Source: Diploptera punctata | Taxonomy: Eukaryota; Arthropoda; Insecta; Blattodea; Blaberidae | Assembly (NCBI GenBank): GCA_030220185.1 | Contig: JASPKZ010003433.1 | Coordinates: 124,001-188,000 of the forward strand | Length of the DNA stretch: 64,000 bases | Direction: 5' to 3' | Shown here: positions 41,735-51,622 of the stretch, piece by piece | Numbering within the stretch: the stretch's first letter is position 1 | Layout: each line of letters opens with the position of its first letter | Notes under the pieces: generated by a model | Seen by the model: the letters and a program-made list of their open reading frames with translations, nothing else | What the model was told of the DNA's origin: nothing | Databases searched by the model: none | Translations under genes and position numbers: made by a program

Positions 41735-41990
41735 GGGAAGTAAACATTATGAGGTATAATCATTAAAAATCATCGGAGAACATATTGTTTAAATAACTCA
41801 CCTCATAGGATTCATGCTTCCATGATATCGCGATTTCAAACATAATCATGTTCATCGTCAGCCATAACAGTCGGAGTTATGGCTGACGATGAACATGATT
41901 ATGTTTGAAATCGCGATATCATGGAAGCATGAATCCTATGAGGTGAGTTATTTAAACAATATGTTCTCCGATGATTTTTAATTATTCACT
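41735..41990. mobile_element. PLE-derived foldback with 106-bp perfect arms
   Basis: Arms 41763-41868 and 41876-41981 are perfect complements around the loop agtcgga. Each arm contains a full hammerhead module. Outer phrase 'gggaagtaaacattatgagg'. Confidence 0.85.
41875..41925 (+). ncRNA. Hammerhead ribozyme candidate (TCGCGA stem III)
   Basis: TTATGG, CTGACGA (41883-41889), T, stem II GAACAT-gatt-ATGTTT, GAAA (41907-41910), palindrome TCGCGA, TA, TCATGG. Stem I can form 6 bp including G-U pairs. The mirror copy lies on the minus strand at about 41820-41869. Confidence 0.6.
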
Positions 41991-42124
41991 ACTACTTGAT
42001 TATACTATTTATTGCAATATTGTAAGAATGCACCCTAGTGGAGAAAAAAATTAAACACATCAAACCGTACATTATAACCAACATTATAGGTTATTAATTT
42101 ATTATTTTAGTAAAAAACTCGGGG

Positions 42125-42422
42125 TACGCCGTAGCGTAGTGGTTATGGCACTGAGCTACAAGCCGGAGGGTCGAGGGTTCAAGTCCCGTTGGGGTCAGGA
42201 TTTTTAAACTGGCCCAAACCCTCTGGCGGCACTATGGCTCTGGGGTCGACTCAGCCTCTAATGGAAATGAGTACCAGATGCTTGTTCTGGGGGTAAAGGC
42301 GGCCGTCACGCAGGGCTGACAACCGGCTGACATAAAGTGTCGATTGTCTAGAAAAAGTGGGAGCCTTAACCTCCTACTACCCCAAGGGCCTCCTGAGGCC
42401 TGTTGTGGGATCACTACTTTAC
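42125..42422 (+). mobile_element. SINE, family S4
   Basis: tRNA-like head 'gccgtagcgtagtggttatg' and B box 'gggttcaagtccc', body 'ggatttttaaactggcccaa', 'ggcggcactatggctctggg', 'gagtaccagatgcttgttc', 'cctcctactaccccaagggc'. Other copies at 46795, 51255 and 54785 (minus). Confidence 0.8.
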
Positions 42423-43239
42423 TTTTAGTAAACAACTCAGTAAAACGATTATTTAAAAACATAATTATTGAACACACAATTATCAAGTGTGCAGTTCGAA
42501 GGAATCTGTTTATTATTTGCTATATTCAATGTTTTTATTGTAGAGTCAGTCACTGCAAAATAATGCTCCGATCCTGTTCAGAATATTATAAAGGAGGAGC
42601 TTTCTGTATAACAAAAGTAGAAGGTGGTGAAGAGAATTTGATAAAGAGCAAGGTGAAACACAACTGTGATTGGTTGTAAAACAAAATTCATTGAAACGTG
42701 ATTGGTCAATGACTCCCATTTGAGACAGTTAAATAGTCAGCCCTCTCTTCTGATCTGATTTACCCGTCAACTGTGGGTGCGTAGGATTACATACACTCAA
42801 TCACTAAATTAAAAATTCCTGGGAACTGTAAAATCCAAATAATACACATATTATATAGTAGAGTGTTTATACTTTTCAAACATGTATTAAGTTTTATTTA
42901 AAATAAAAATAAAATATATACAATTTTTCAGCACATACATTTTTGATCATATTTATCCGTGTTTATCATAATAACAGATTAAGCCTTACTACCATGGTGC
43001 ACTCTTGTTCCAGCTATTTCCCACATGGTGGAAGTATGTACCAACATTGGCAGTGCAAGTGTATACCATACTTTATACTTACCCATCTCATATTCTTTAT
43101 TGTTTCTCCTCGAACTATTTACATCATGGTGAGAAATTATGTCAGAAAAAAGAAATAGGGGGAAACCATATTCGAGGAAGGAAACTTAGAGTTAAGAACA
43201 CTGATGTTTCAATCATAAATACACATATCATCATCACCA
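42423..43239. other. Spacer
   Basis: No recognised repeat. The 111-codon plus frame at 42344-42679 starts in the SINE and has no recognised domain; frames at 42943-43265 likewise. Confidence 0.4.
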
Positions 43240-43570
43240 TGTCCACTGCTGTGGTCTCGAGGTAGCATGCTGCCTTGTCACGCAACAGGCCTGGGTTCGA
43301 TCCCCGGCCGGGGCAGTTTTTCTGGGTGAGGTTTTTATCTGGGTTTTTCCTCACCTATAAGACAAATGTCAGGAAAACTTTAAGGCCCAAACAGTCCCCG
43401 AAATCATATGGCCATCATCATTATCATCGTCCTTCACCGGTGTGCAAAGCAACAGGAAGCTACCACACCTACAATTCCCTAGTAAAGCTGCAAAGCACAG
43501 CATGAAAATGCTATGATTGCAGTGAAAGACCTGCCCTCGGGCAGAATTACTATGGATGGATGGATGGATC
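43240..43570 (+). mobile_element. SINE, family S2
   Basis: Head 'gtggtctcgaggtagcatgc', B box 'gggttcgatccccgg', body 'cctcacctataagacaaatg', 'ggcccaaacagtccccgaaa', 'ccttcaccggtgtg', tail GGATGGATGGAT. The best-preserved S2 copy in the window. Confidence 0.85.
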
Positions 43571-43689
43571 ATCACCATAGCACTATGGTTCAAAGTGAAC
43601 TTTGGTTTCTCTCACAATATCTCTCCACCTCACTCTGTCTTTCGGCACAGTCCTAACCCTTCACACCCAATCTGTTAGAGAATCACATA

Positions 43690-43960
43690 ATTAAAAAAGA
43701 AACCAAACTATAAATAAATTTAGAGAAACCTATGGAACTGACGGTTTGGGAAAATATTATCATTCAGAACAAATATAGGTCCATGAATTTTGAAGTTCCT
43801 GGCAAGTAAAATTTGATTTCGAAGTTCATCCAACCCACACCAGGTGGCAGTTGGAATGTTGGTTTTGACGTATGATTTCAACAGTAAGAGTTTAGCTAAC
43901 AATAGATGGGATGTCTTCTGGAACTGGTCTAATGAAAATCACAGATTTTTATAAAATGAG
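43690..43960 (+). mobile_element. PLE endonuclease C-terminal fragment
   Basis: Plus strand: FRETYGTDGLGKYYHSEQI in decayed form and, in another frame, ELTVWENIIIQN, RSMNFEVPGK. Ends near 'ggaactggtctaatgaaaat'. Confidence 0.6.
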
Positions 43961-43984
43961 ATGTAAAAATATCTGAATCATTTA

Positions 43985-44625
43985 TATGTATGTAGCTACT
44001 GCTCTGGAGGTAATAATAAAGTTATTTTTTGCTTCCAAATACTTTGATGTCACATCTTTATAATTATGAAAAGCTACACAATTTGTTAAATGTTCTCTTG
44101 AGAACACAATAAACACTCAGGAGACATTAATACACCAATTCTAAGAAGATGTTTTTCTAAGCTGTCATGTCCTGTAGTAAGCCTCAGTATAGCAACTGCA
44201 GATTTTTGTGATAGTTTCGGAATTATAGTTGGATTTTCTAACAGTATTTTTATATTTCTGTTTGACTTTTTCAGTCAAATTGGAATTGTAACTATCTTTA
44301 ATTTTTTTTTATAATTCTTTTAATTGATTCAAAAGAAAATGCATTTGTTACTTTCTGCTTAATTTTACTCCCTTTTTTTTGCAAGTATATCAGCTCTTTC
44401 ATTCCCATGTATTCCACAATGGGCTGGAATCCATTATATGACTATATGTTCACCAAGTTTTTCAATAGTGTGAATCATGTTTTGTGTTTCTAATTTTTTC
44501 CATTTTTGGATACATGGTTTAATGCTATGGCCTGAATTGCTGCTTTGGAATCTGATAAAATTACAATGATATAACAAAATAAAAATGTTTTTAAGCAAGA
44601 GAATCATTTATATAAATTGATAAAT
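43985..44625 (-). mobile_element. LINE RNase H region (family D)
   Basis: Minus strand around 44380-44450 reads WIPAHCGIHGNERADILA, the conserved end of a LINE RNase H domain (the H-x-G-x-x-GNE.AD signature); upstream and downstream sequence is frameshifted. A second copy lies at 48885-49012 plus 52199-52960, split by inserted DNA. RNase H suggests an I- or Jockey-related LINE. Confidence 0.75.
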
Positions 44626-44731
44626 TACATCATAGTATTATCTCCCATAATAATTTTATTAAAATAAAAAATTGAATTGGAATGCAAGATTATTAATGAG
44701 CTAGTGTGAGCGCACCTCTTTTTGTGTACAG

Positions 44732-44940
44732 TTTTCAATCCTTTAATTGCAAACATAAACGGCATTAAGTCTGATCAATGTGGTACAATATATTTCATAT
44801 CACCAGTACATTTCTACTACAGAATACACATTTTGAAAGACACAGCACTAAATTGGTTTGAACTTTCTCTTGTCTGTGGTCAGTGCGGCAATGTTTGTGA
44901 GTGTAGCTATGCTCTGAGAATACATAACTCCCACCCCTGA
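44732..44940 (+). CDS. Candidate additional terminal exon with a degenerate single zinc finger
   Basis: A pyrimidine tract and AG ('acctctttttgtgtacag', ends 44731) is followed by an open frame in exactly the phase used by the other terminal exons, to a TGA at 44938-44940 (69 codons). The C-terminus reads VCGQCGNVCECSYALRIHNS then HP: C-x2-C-x12-H-x2-H, one residue short of a standard C2H2 spacing. It lies 166 bases before exon 4. Against it: no (R/L)YECGV hinge, no second finger, and a linker (FNPLIANINGIK) unlike the others. Could be a decayed lola exon or chance. Confidence 0.35.
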
Positions 44941-45106
44941 GCTAGAAGTACTCAAAAAGATGGTCAATGGACGAAGAAAAAGAAGAACAGTTTTAATCAG
45001 AGCTTTGAACATTTATTCTCTTTATTTTACTTGTGTAATGATTGCTTCAAATAGCTATTTTGTATATTTATATTGTAATTGTAATTCTACCATATTTTTA
45101 TTCCAG

Positions 45107-45372
45107 ATTTGTTATTCAAGCTGCCAGGAGAGGAAAGAGATTCTTGGAATTTGTTAATTGGTGTACAAAAATCAATCATAAGAGATAAACTTTTTCATTG
45201 TTCTGCTTGTGATAAGAATTACTCAACCAAAGGAGCACTCCTAAGACACAAGCGTTACGAATGTGGAGTTGAACCTCAATTTAGATGTCATATCTGTGAT
45301 CGTCGTTTTAATCACAATTATCATCTTCAAAATCATCTTGTATTGCATGAAAGACAAGTACAATTCCAGTAA
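45107..45372 (+). CDS. lola: lola-type alternative 3' terminal exon 4
   Basis: The acceptor 'accatatttttattccag' ends at 45106; the exon opens in the common phase. About 87 residues: linker LLFKLPGEERDSWNLL, C2HC finger (CSAC ... RHKRYECGVEP), C2H2 finger (CHIC ... HLVLH), tail ERQVQFQ, stop 45370-45372. All metal ligands are present and the frame is clean. An AATAAA lies at 45378-45383, very close to the stop. The second finger (CDRRFNH) and the GE(E)RDS linker motif are shared with exon 3, so the two are probably paralogous duplicates. Confidence 0.84.
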
Positions 45373-45640
45373 ATGGAAATAAATAAAAACAGAATTATAA
45401 ATTATTAATAGTAATGACATTTTTACAAATATTTATTAGTACTGTTTCATATTGTAAAGGAATTATATAAAAGTGTCAAAATTCTCATAATTTACCTTAT
45501 TTCTCCTCTTTTCCCCCCTATTTTTATATTTTAGTTATTAATTTAGCTTTTTTTTTTTAATTTTTCAATGTGATTTTGGTAAGTTTTGTAGTAAGAATTT
45601 TAATAAGAATTATGATGGGAAATGACATCTGCAGCTACAG
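45373..45640. other. Probable 3' untranslated region and spacer
   Basis: AT-rich, with AATAAA at 45378 and T-rich runs. No other feature. Confidence 0.45.
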
Positions 45641-45795
45641 TGGTGTAACAGCCCAGTGTTGGGGCTTAGCCTCTCCTTTGTTAGGAGTTACTAGATCAAG
45701 CTAATTTAGTTACACTTATTTTCCTAGAGATGTCATGAATGGTATGCAGTGAACATAATGACCCAATGAGGTATCTAGTAGGCAACTAAAGTATT
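45641..45795 (-). mobile_element. SINE S3, tail fragment
   Basis: Minus strand carries the end of S3 (complements of 'gtaactcctaacaaaggaga' and 'ccattcatgacatc'). Confidence 0.6.
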
Positions 45796-45804
45796 CATAT
45801 AATA

Positions 45805-46022
45805 AAGTTGGGAATTTTTACATTATGAGTTTTTCTTAATAAGATTCAAATGAATCATGAATTCTTCTTACCTCATATATCTATGTTATTTAACACAGAA
45901 CTGCAGTATCGGGAAACATCATTCCCATCATGACAACAGCTGATGATGGGAATGATGTTTCCCGATACTGCAGTTTTGTGATAAAAATTGATGTATGAGG
46001 TAAGAAATATTCATTATTAATT
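45805..46022. mobile_element. PLE-derived foldback (GATA variant)
   Basis: Outer 'ttacattatgagtttttctt', arms 'tcttacctcatatatctatg' and complement. Right half: CTGATGA (45940-45946), T, perfect 16-base stem-loop GGGAA...TTCCC, then GATA (45964-45967) rather than GAAA, CTGCAG, TT. Copies on both arms share GATA, as does 20335-20745. Confidence 0.7.
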
Positions 46023-46024
46023 TG

Positions 46025-46430
46025 AATCGGCCGCGGTGGACTAGTGCTTATGCTCCTTGCCTCTGGTCCCGAGGGTCGCGGGTTCAAACCCGGCTGGGGT
46101 CGATGGTTTTTTTTAGGATGGAAAAATCCGAGGAGCGAGTCCTCCAGGAGGGACTTCAAGCCGTGGGTCCCGAGTCTGAAGATTTTCAGGCTCGTAAAAA
46201 ATCCTTAAGCCTGAATGAAAAGGCCTCTAAGCAAAATTTACCGAATTTTCTCATCCTAGTACTACCTTGGTTTCCTAGATGTCAGTATGAGGTGGAATGC
46301 TGACCACAGGCCACTCAAAAATGACATCTATACGAAAACAAGTGTAACTAAATTAGTATGGTTCAAATTCTTCCCTGTAGGGGGAGAACGCCTAAATCTC
46401 TGCAAAGGGAAAACATAGGCTTACAATACA
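46025..46430 (+). mobile_element. SINE, family S3
   Basis: Head 'cggccgcggtggactagtgc', B box 'cgggttcaaacccgg', body 'aggatggaaaaatccgagga', 'gcctctaagcaaaatttacc', then 'ggggagaacgcctaaatctc'. The best-preserved S3 copy; inserted directly beside the PLE right end. Confidence 0.8.
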
Positions 46431-46439
46431 ATACAATAC

Positions 46440-46650
46440 TAAGGTATTAGTACGAAGAAGGTCAGTAAATTTTGCAGAGGTATTTTTATTCAGGGTTGAG
46501 GTTCTTTTATGAGCTTGAAAATTTTCAGATTCAGGACCCCTGGTTTTAAGACCATCCTGGAGGGCTTGCTCCTTGGATTTTCCATCCTAAAAAACCCGTG
46601 ATCCTCGGAACTAAAGGAACATAACCACTAGTTCACCTCAGTGGACTCAG
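46440..46650 (-). mobile_element. SINE, family S3, inverted
   Basis: Minus strand has the S3 body and head ('ttaggatggaaaatccaagg', 'actagtggttatgttccttt'), facing the copy just before it. Confidence 0.7.
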
Positions 46651-46794
46651 AAGAGAGTATAAGTTCATTTAAATTGGAACATACACAATGCATCCAGTTC
46701 AGTTAACTGACTCAGTACTATTTAAGACTAATATTTGGTAGGTCACCAGTTCAATCTTAGAACCTGGTTAGATAAGTACAACTAAGCTATGCTA

Positions 46795-46927
46795 TTTAAT
46801 GTATATGTAGTACAAGTCAGAAGGTCCAGAATTCAAGTCCCAATGGGGTCAGAATTTTTTAAACTGGCCTAAAACTTTCTGGCAGCACCGTGGTCCTGGG
46901 ATGAACTTAGCCTCTAAACATAAACTA
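46795..46927 (+). mobile_element. SINE, family S4, partial
   Basis: 'caagtcagaaggtccagaat', B box 'attcaagtcccaatgg', 'aactggcctaaaactttctg'; cut at about 46920 where a PLE end 'taaactatgaggtaagatat' begins. Confidence 0.65.
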
Positions 46928-46975
46928 TGAGGTAAGATATAAAAATTACTCGTTCATTCAAGAATAATATACGCC

Positions 46976-47045
46976 TATACTGAGCTTTGAAGCCAGGACC
47001 TTTAGCATTTATAAGCTAATGCTCTGCCATTGAGCTATCCAAGAC
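46976..47045 (-). repeat. tRNA-like repeat, diverged
   Basis: Minus strand D-arm-like 'ggatagctcaatggcagagc' and decayed B box. Probably the same hairpin-flanked tRNA-like class. Confidence 0.5.
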
Positions 47046-47154
47046 CTCCAATCTAAATGCAGTTTTTTTTCCTCATACATTTAAAAATATATTTTTTATA
47101 TATTAAAACAATATAAATAAAAACCATAATCATAATAATTTTTTGGATACATAT

Positions 47155-47780
47155 AACGGGCTTCCAATATAAAACTGGACCGGCCTCACGGAGTTTTACC
47201 TGGCACGCAGTGCTGTCTCTTCCTCCTGCAATTCACCCTGCCTGCCACCCGTCCTTGAACTGTTTCTTACCTTATAGAAAATGCTGGAAATGTTGTCCTC
47301 CCGCAGTTAAACAGGCATTATACCGAGTAAACACATTTAGATTGACACGCTGTAGTTCGTTGTTGTGCTAATTTCGGTAATGATTTTTGTGGTGAACGTT
47401 CCAAATTTTCGCCAATTTCGTCTAATTTTTCTTCGGTGAGAACCATACGCCTTCGCGTGTGTTTCTTATTTTGTACTGAACCAGTGGTCTCAAATTTAGT
47501 CACAAGATTGTGGATTTTCGATCTGGAAGGAGGTAATTGTCCAGGGAAGTTCCGAATAAATTCCTCGCGAACGCGACGAGCAGATTCATATTTATAATAA
47601 CATTTACACACATAAATGCGCTGCTCTGATGTCAGCTGACGTCTCATCTTGTCGAACGATAGTAAACTGACTAGTTCAAGGACGAGCGGCTGGCAGAGTG
47701 AAATGCGGACGAGGAGAGAGCGCTGCCTGACGGGTGAAACCCCATGAGGCCGGTCCGGGTTTATATTGGAAGCCCGGTAT
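47155..47780 (-). mobile_element. Mariner-type DNA transposon with HTH-encoding remnant
   Basis: Terminal inverted repeats share 'cgggcttccaatataaa' and 'ggaccggcctca' (47157-47195 and inverted 47744-47777); TA is next to both ends. A 109-codon minus-strand frame (47647-47318) reads LTSEQRIYVCKCYYKYESAR, REEFIRNFPGQLPPSRSKIH, KFETTGSVQNKKHTRRRMVL, LERSPQKSLPKLAQQ: the paired helix-turn-helix N-terminal domain of mariner-type transposases. The DD(D/E) catalytic domain has been deleted, so the element is non-autonomous. Codon usage and GC content differ from the surroundings. Confidence 0.82.
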
Positions 47781-48012
47781 AAGTGAACAATGTATCTGTG
47801 GTAAAATACTGATTTATGTGGAAATATAGCCTGTGAATATATCTACTGCAATGTCTATTTTGAAAGATAAATTTGTTTTCATTGGTATTGAGTAATTTCT
47901 TGGAACATTTTTGAATACAAGACCCCTTCTAGTAGAAGAAAGTTTATCTCCTTAAAATATTTACAATCTTTCACTTTATGTATGTTATTATAAATATATA
48001 TTTCTATTTCAG

Positions 48013-48289
48013 AGATGTCTGATGTTGCAGCTATGGAATTTTGGAAACTGTTATGGACAGAACAGGTCGAATTCAAATTGATCAAGATTTTAAATGTCCA
48101 GTATGCTTTAGAAGTTACAAATGGAAAAAAGCGCTTATACGACATCAAAGATATGAATGTGGTGTGACACCTCGGTTCACGTGTAGCTTGTGTGGTAATA
48201 GTTTTACGCACAAACACACTCTGAAGAATCATTACAAAGCTCATTTGAAACAAGGACATGCCAATTTGATGAATGACTTGAAATTTTAA
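48013..48289 (+). CDS. lola: lola-type alternative 3' terminal exon 5, one base out of frame in the linker
   Basis: The acceptor 'atatatttctatttcag' ends at 48012. In the common phase the exon begins MSDVAAMEFW, but the zinc fingers lie in another frame: C2HC finger (CPVC ... RHQRYECGVTP), C2H2 finger (CSLC ... HYKAH), tail NLMNDLKF, stop 48287-48289. Acceptor to stop is one base short of the expected multiple of 3, and the finger frame meets a TGA at 48020. So one base is missing between about 48023 and 48060 (TTTT run at 48038-48041 is a suspect), or a weaker acceptor at 48065 is used. The fingers themselves are intact. AATAAA at 48382-48387. Confidence 0.78.
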
Positions 48290-48410
48290 TTAAAAAATGT
48301 ATTGTGTATATAAAGTAAAAGTTATTACCACATATTTTTCATTGTTTTCTCTTTCATTTCCTAGGTATAAAGAGCTCACACAATAAAATTACTTTGATCA
48401 AAGTTTATTT

Positions 48411-48890
48411 TTCCGGGCCAAGTGCTTTACCAACTGAGCTACCGAGGCGAGTTACGATCTAGACACAAATTTTTCCCTTATATACGTTGTAATTCCCTAT
48501 CGCCAAATGCTTTTGAAACCATTCTCGGTCTAGGCGAAAATTTTTTCTCTTCAAATATAATTTATCTTTCAGTGAGAAATGTTAAATCAATAATAAAAAC
48601 ATCATTAGAAGCCTTACTAGCTTTATAAAGTAATGTTAAATTCCCAATAAATGTCTTCTTAACTAAGAAGCCGCCATTTGCAAAGATAGAAGCAATGGTT
48701 TCAAAAGCATTTGGCGATAGGGAATTACAACGTATATAAGAGAAAAATTTGCGTCTAGATCGTAACTCACCTCGGTAGCTCAGTTGGTAGAGCACTTGGC
48801 CTGCAAAGCCAAGGGTCCCGGGTTCGAGTCTCGGTCTAGGCGAAAATTTTTCTCTTCAAAAATAAAACTTAATCAAATATGTATTTAGTA
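48411..48890 (+). repeat. tRNA-like repeat units, partial inverted plus one full
   Basis: 48411-48448 is part of a minus-strand tRNA-like segment; after a junction at about 48520 a plus-strand body follows, ending in a full tRNA-like copy (48769-48841) whose first acceptor base is A rather than G. Starts about 120 bases after exon 5. Confidence 0.7.
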
Positions 48891-49012
48891 TGTATGTATG
48901 TATGTAGCTAATGCTCTGGAATTAACAACAAAGTTATTCTCCTTCTTGCTTCCCAATACTTAGATGTCACATCTTGATAATTTCGAAGAGCTACACAGTT
49001 TGTTAAGGGCAC
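48885..49012 (-). mobile_element. LINE family D, left part of split copy
   Basis: Aligns with 43985-44095 ('gctctggaattaacaacaaa', 'gatgtcacatcttgataatt', 'gagctacacagtttg'). It breaks exactly at a TTAA and resumes at 52199. Confidence 0.8.
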
Positions 49013-49301
49013 CCATTAGTTATTTGGGTTACAAAAATTTATTTTTTCCTTTTTGCTTAAAAAAATTCGGGAAGGTCTATTTTTTAAATTAATATTAAGG
49101 ATCGAATGTTTGAACGCATTAGACAGTAAAAGGCGTTCTCTGCTGATAAAGTTTTATCCAAACACATTTTTCTTACTCAGAAATCTATTCACGCGGTCAT
49201 AATTGTAAGCTACCTGACAAGGTACCTTAAGATCATAGCTCAAGATATAAACTTATGTGAAAATCCCGAAGGGAACCGATGTAGTTTGAAACTTATCCAA
49301 G

Positions 49302-49493
49302 ATGTCGGACCTTGAAGTCTTCGGTCATGTTTTCGGTATACGCGGAGAAGAGGAATTTGATCGAGTCTACCAAAGAATTCAACTGGAAGAACAGGAGAAT
49401 CGGCGTAATATTGCACGTCGCAGACGTGTTTGTATACGGTATTGTTTGCGGGATGCAAGCATAAATGCATTCCTCTATAGCAGACGAAAATAA
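49302..49493 (+). CDS. Small open frame inside the TTAA element, unknown
   Basis: 63 codons with non-random, charged composition: MSDLEVFGHVFGIRGEEEFD then RVYQRIQLEEQENRRNIARR and a basic tail. The GC content and codon use are higher than in the surroundings, suggesting a former coding region (perhaps the N-terminus of a transposon protein). I do not recognise the family. No fitting continuation was found after the stop. Confidence 0.35.
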   Translation: MSDLEVFGHVFGIRGEEEFDRVYQRIQLEEQENRRNIARRRRVCIRYCLRDASINAFLYSRRK

Positions 49494-49744
49494 CGGAAGT
49501 GGTTTTATCGCTGAGAATTCTGGGTAATTCGTTGCCAATATTATGAAAACGTCAACATTCGTGCATGACCGGTAAGGCGGCCGTTAATTCGATCTCAGCT
49601 CACCAGTGATTGGAAGTAATTTGAGTAGAGACTAATGTATTTGCATACGACCCTAAGAAGCTAAAGCTGTTACTATGATTGAAATAAGTATATTAAAGTA
49701 CACAACTAAATTATTGTAATCAAATTGTAAAGAGAAAAATTTAT

Positions 49745-49818
49745 GCCTGAACTGGGAATCGAACCCCAAACTTTCAGCTTTCCGTGCTGATGCTCTTAAC
49801 CATTGAGCTAATCCAGGC
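49745..49818 (-). repeat. tRNA-like repeat (second type)
   Basis: Minus strand: GCCTGGATTAGCTCAATGGT, anticodon loop with GGA, B box GGTTCGATTCCC; upstream flank 'aagagaaaaattta'. Same type as the pair at 54172-54333, with tRNA body different from the 39 kb type. Confidence 0.65.
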
Positions 49819-50478
49819 TTCCTTCCCATCCAAGCATAAATCCTTCCTTTACCTTACTGTCTTGGTCCCACATTCAAATGTTATGAATCATCATTCACAA
49901 ATACACAGGTCTATTTTATTGATATGTAATATTTTTTGTCGATTTTGGACGTTTAAACCCAAAATAATTGATTTTTAAAAATGGCATCTCTGTGTTCTGC
50001 TAATGTGAACTTTTTTTTTGTACATTTCCCGTAATTTGTATTTTTTTTTTTCATATTTTGGTACACTTTTCTCTGAAACTGTGAAAGATTTCAGAATAAT
50101 TTTTGACATGGATATGCAGTTTAAAGAGCTCTATAATAATAAGGTAAATTTATCTTTGTGCTATTGATAGTGTTTAAAATATAAAAAAAGTATGCAAAAT
50201 ATTTAACAAAAAAAAATGTTGGTCTTTGAATTTTTAAAAATAAATCACAATCCACATCTGAACACAAGCAAACCTTATTATTGTCACATAAACTATGAAC
50301 AATAACATACTAAATTTTGGAAACAATTGTATAAGTAGTTTTTGAGAAAATTGTATCAAGACAATACTTTTAAGAAGTTGGATTTTTTATTTTCATTTTT
50401 TTTAAATATTTTAAATTACTCATGAAGAAATATGTGTAAAAAGTTAACCATAGTGCCATTGGGTTCAGGAAGGCTTGT
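49819..50478. other. AT-rich interior of the TTAA element
   Basis: T-rich and A-rich sequence with no recognisable coding. Confidence 0.4.
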
Positions 50479-51254
50479 TTAACCCTTCAGAGCGGATGGA
50501 TTTAAATGGCCGGGAATACTCTGATGTGGGAGGAAGTTCACCGGTATTTAAACTCAGCCGTTCAGTGCCAGTATTCCAATAACGCATTTAAATTGATATA
50601 TCTTCAGTAATTTAAATGTTTTTGCAATTCCTTTATGGTGAACCCTTAATATAATATTTAATTAATTAAATTTGTTACGGTTCTCACATAACATCTCTGC
50701 ATTTTTTGCAGACTTATTTATGGTTGTTGTGCCACAGTTGAAATAGGTCCTTTTTGTAAATTTCTCACATAAGTGACACAGTGTATTGCACTAGGGATTC
50801 TTTGAAGAATTCAGAGAACCGGCTTTACCTAACAACAAAACGAAATATTTACACAAAGAGAAGGGTCTTAAAAAAAAGAATGAACTTCAAAAATTGGTGT
50901 GATAAATCTTCAAAATGTAAACCAGCTGTTTGACACTCGGGCAACAATAAGTGTATTTTTTTCCCCTTGTGTTTACTTTGTTCATGTTTATTACAAACAC
51001 ATTGCTTCTATGCGCTGACCTTCTTTCTTGTAGGGGGGGGCAGCCTTCTCCAAATGTATCTTTCTAACACTTTTGAAACATTATTTTAGGTCGTGTGCCT
51101 TCAAAAAATGGTCTTTCTACACATCAGACCTGTTGTACTAAAAGACCTTCATCAACCCTAAATTTCAATGCCTTTCTTCTGGTTTCCAAACTGAAACCAG
51201 TTGATGAAATATGACTATAATAGTTTCACCGGAGGTGTGGACTTAAAAGATTAA

Positions 51255-51518
51255 CATGCTACAAGCCGGAAGATCGAGGGTTTGAGTCCCGGTGGATCAG
51301 GATTTTTAAACTGAACCAAACCTTCAGGCGGCACTGTGAACCCGGGGTTGACTCAGCCTCTAACTGAAATGAGTACCAGATGCTTGTTATGGGCCGTCAG
51401 ACAGAAATAAGTACTCGGCTTACATCAAGTACCGATACTTTAGAAAAGTGGGAGCCTTAACCTCCTAATATCCCAAGAACCTTCTAAGGTCTGTAGTGGA
51501 CCACTTTCCTTTTAGATA
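51255..51518 (+). mobile_element. SINE, family S4
   Basis: 'ctacaagccggaagatcgag', B box 'gggtttgagtcccgg', 'ggcggcactgtgaacccg', 'gagtaccagatgcttgtta'. 5' end is truncated. Confidence 0.75.
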
Positions 51519-51572
51519 CTGACTGAATTGTAGACTAACTACCTTTCCATAATGTAAGGATATCGTCATTTG

Positions 51573-51574
<2 letters not shown>

Positions 51575-51621
<47 letters not shown>
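51575..51621. repeat. (TA)n microsatellite
   Basis: About 45 bases of TA. Confidence 0.95.

Positions 51622-51622
<1 letters not shown>

Noticed and set aside
42344..42679. 111-codon plus-strand frame
   Set aside because: Begins inside SINE S4 and continues into unique DNA; no domain or conservation visible.
47879..48259. 126-codon minus-strand frame
   Set aside because: Antisense shadow of zinc-finger exon 5.
49302..49493. Harbinger-type transposase N-terminus
   Set aside because: Only a vague resemblance in composition; no alignable motif, so left as unknown.
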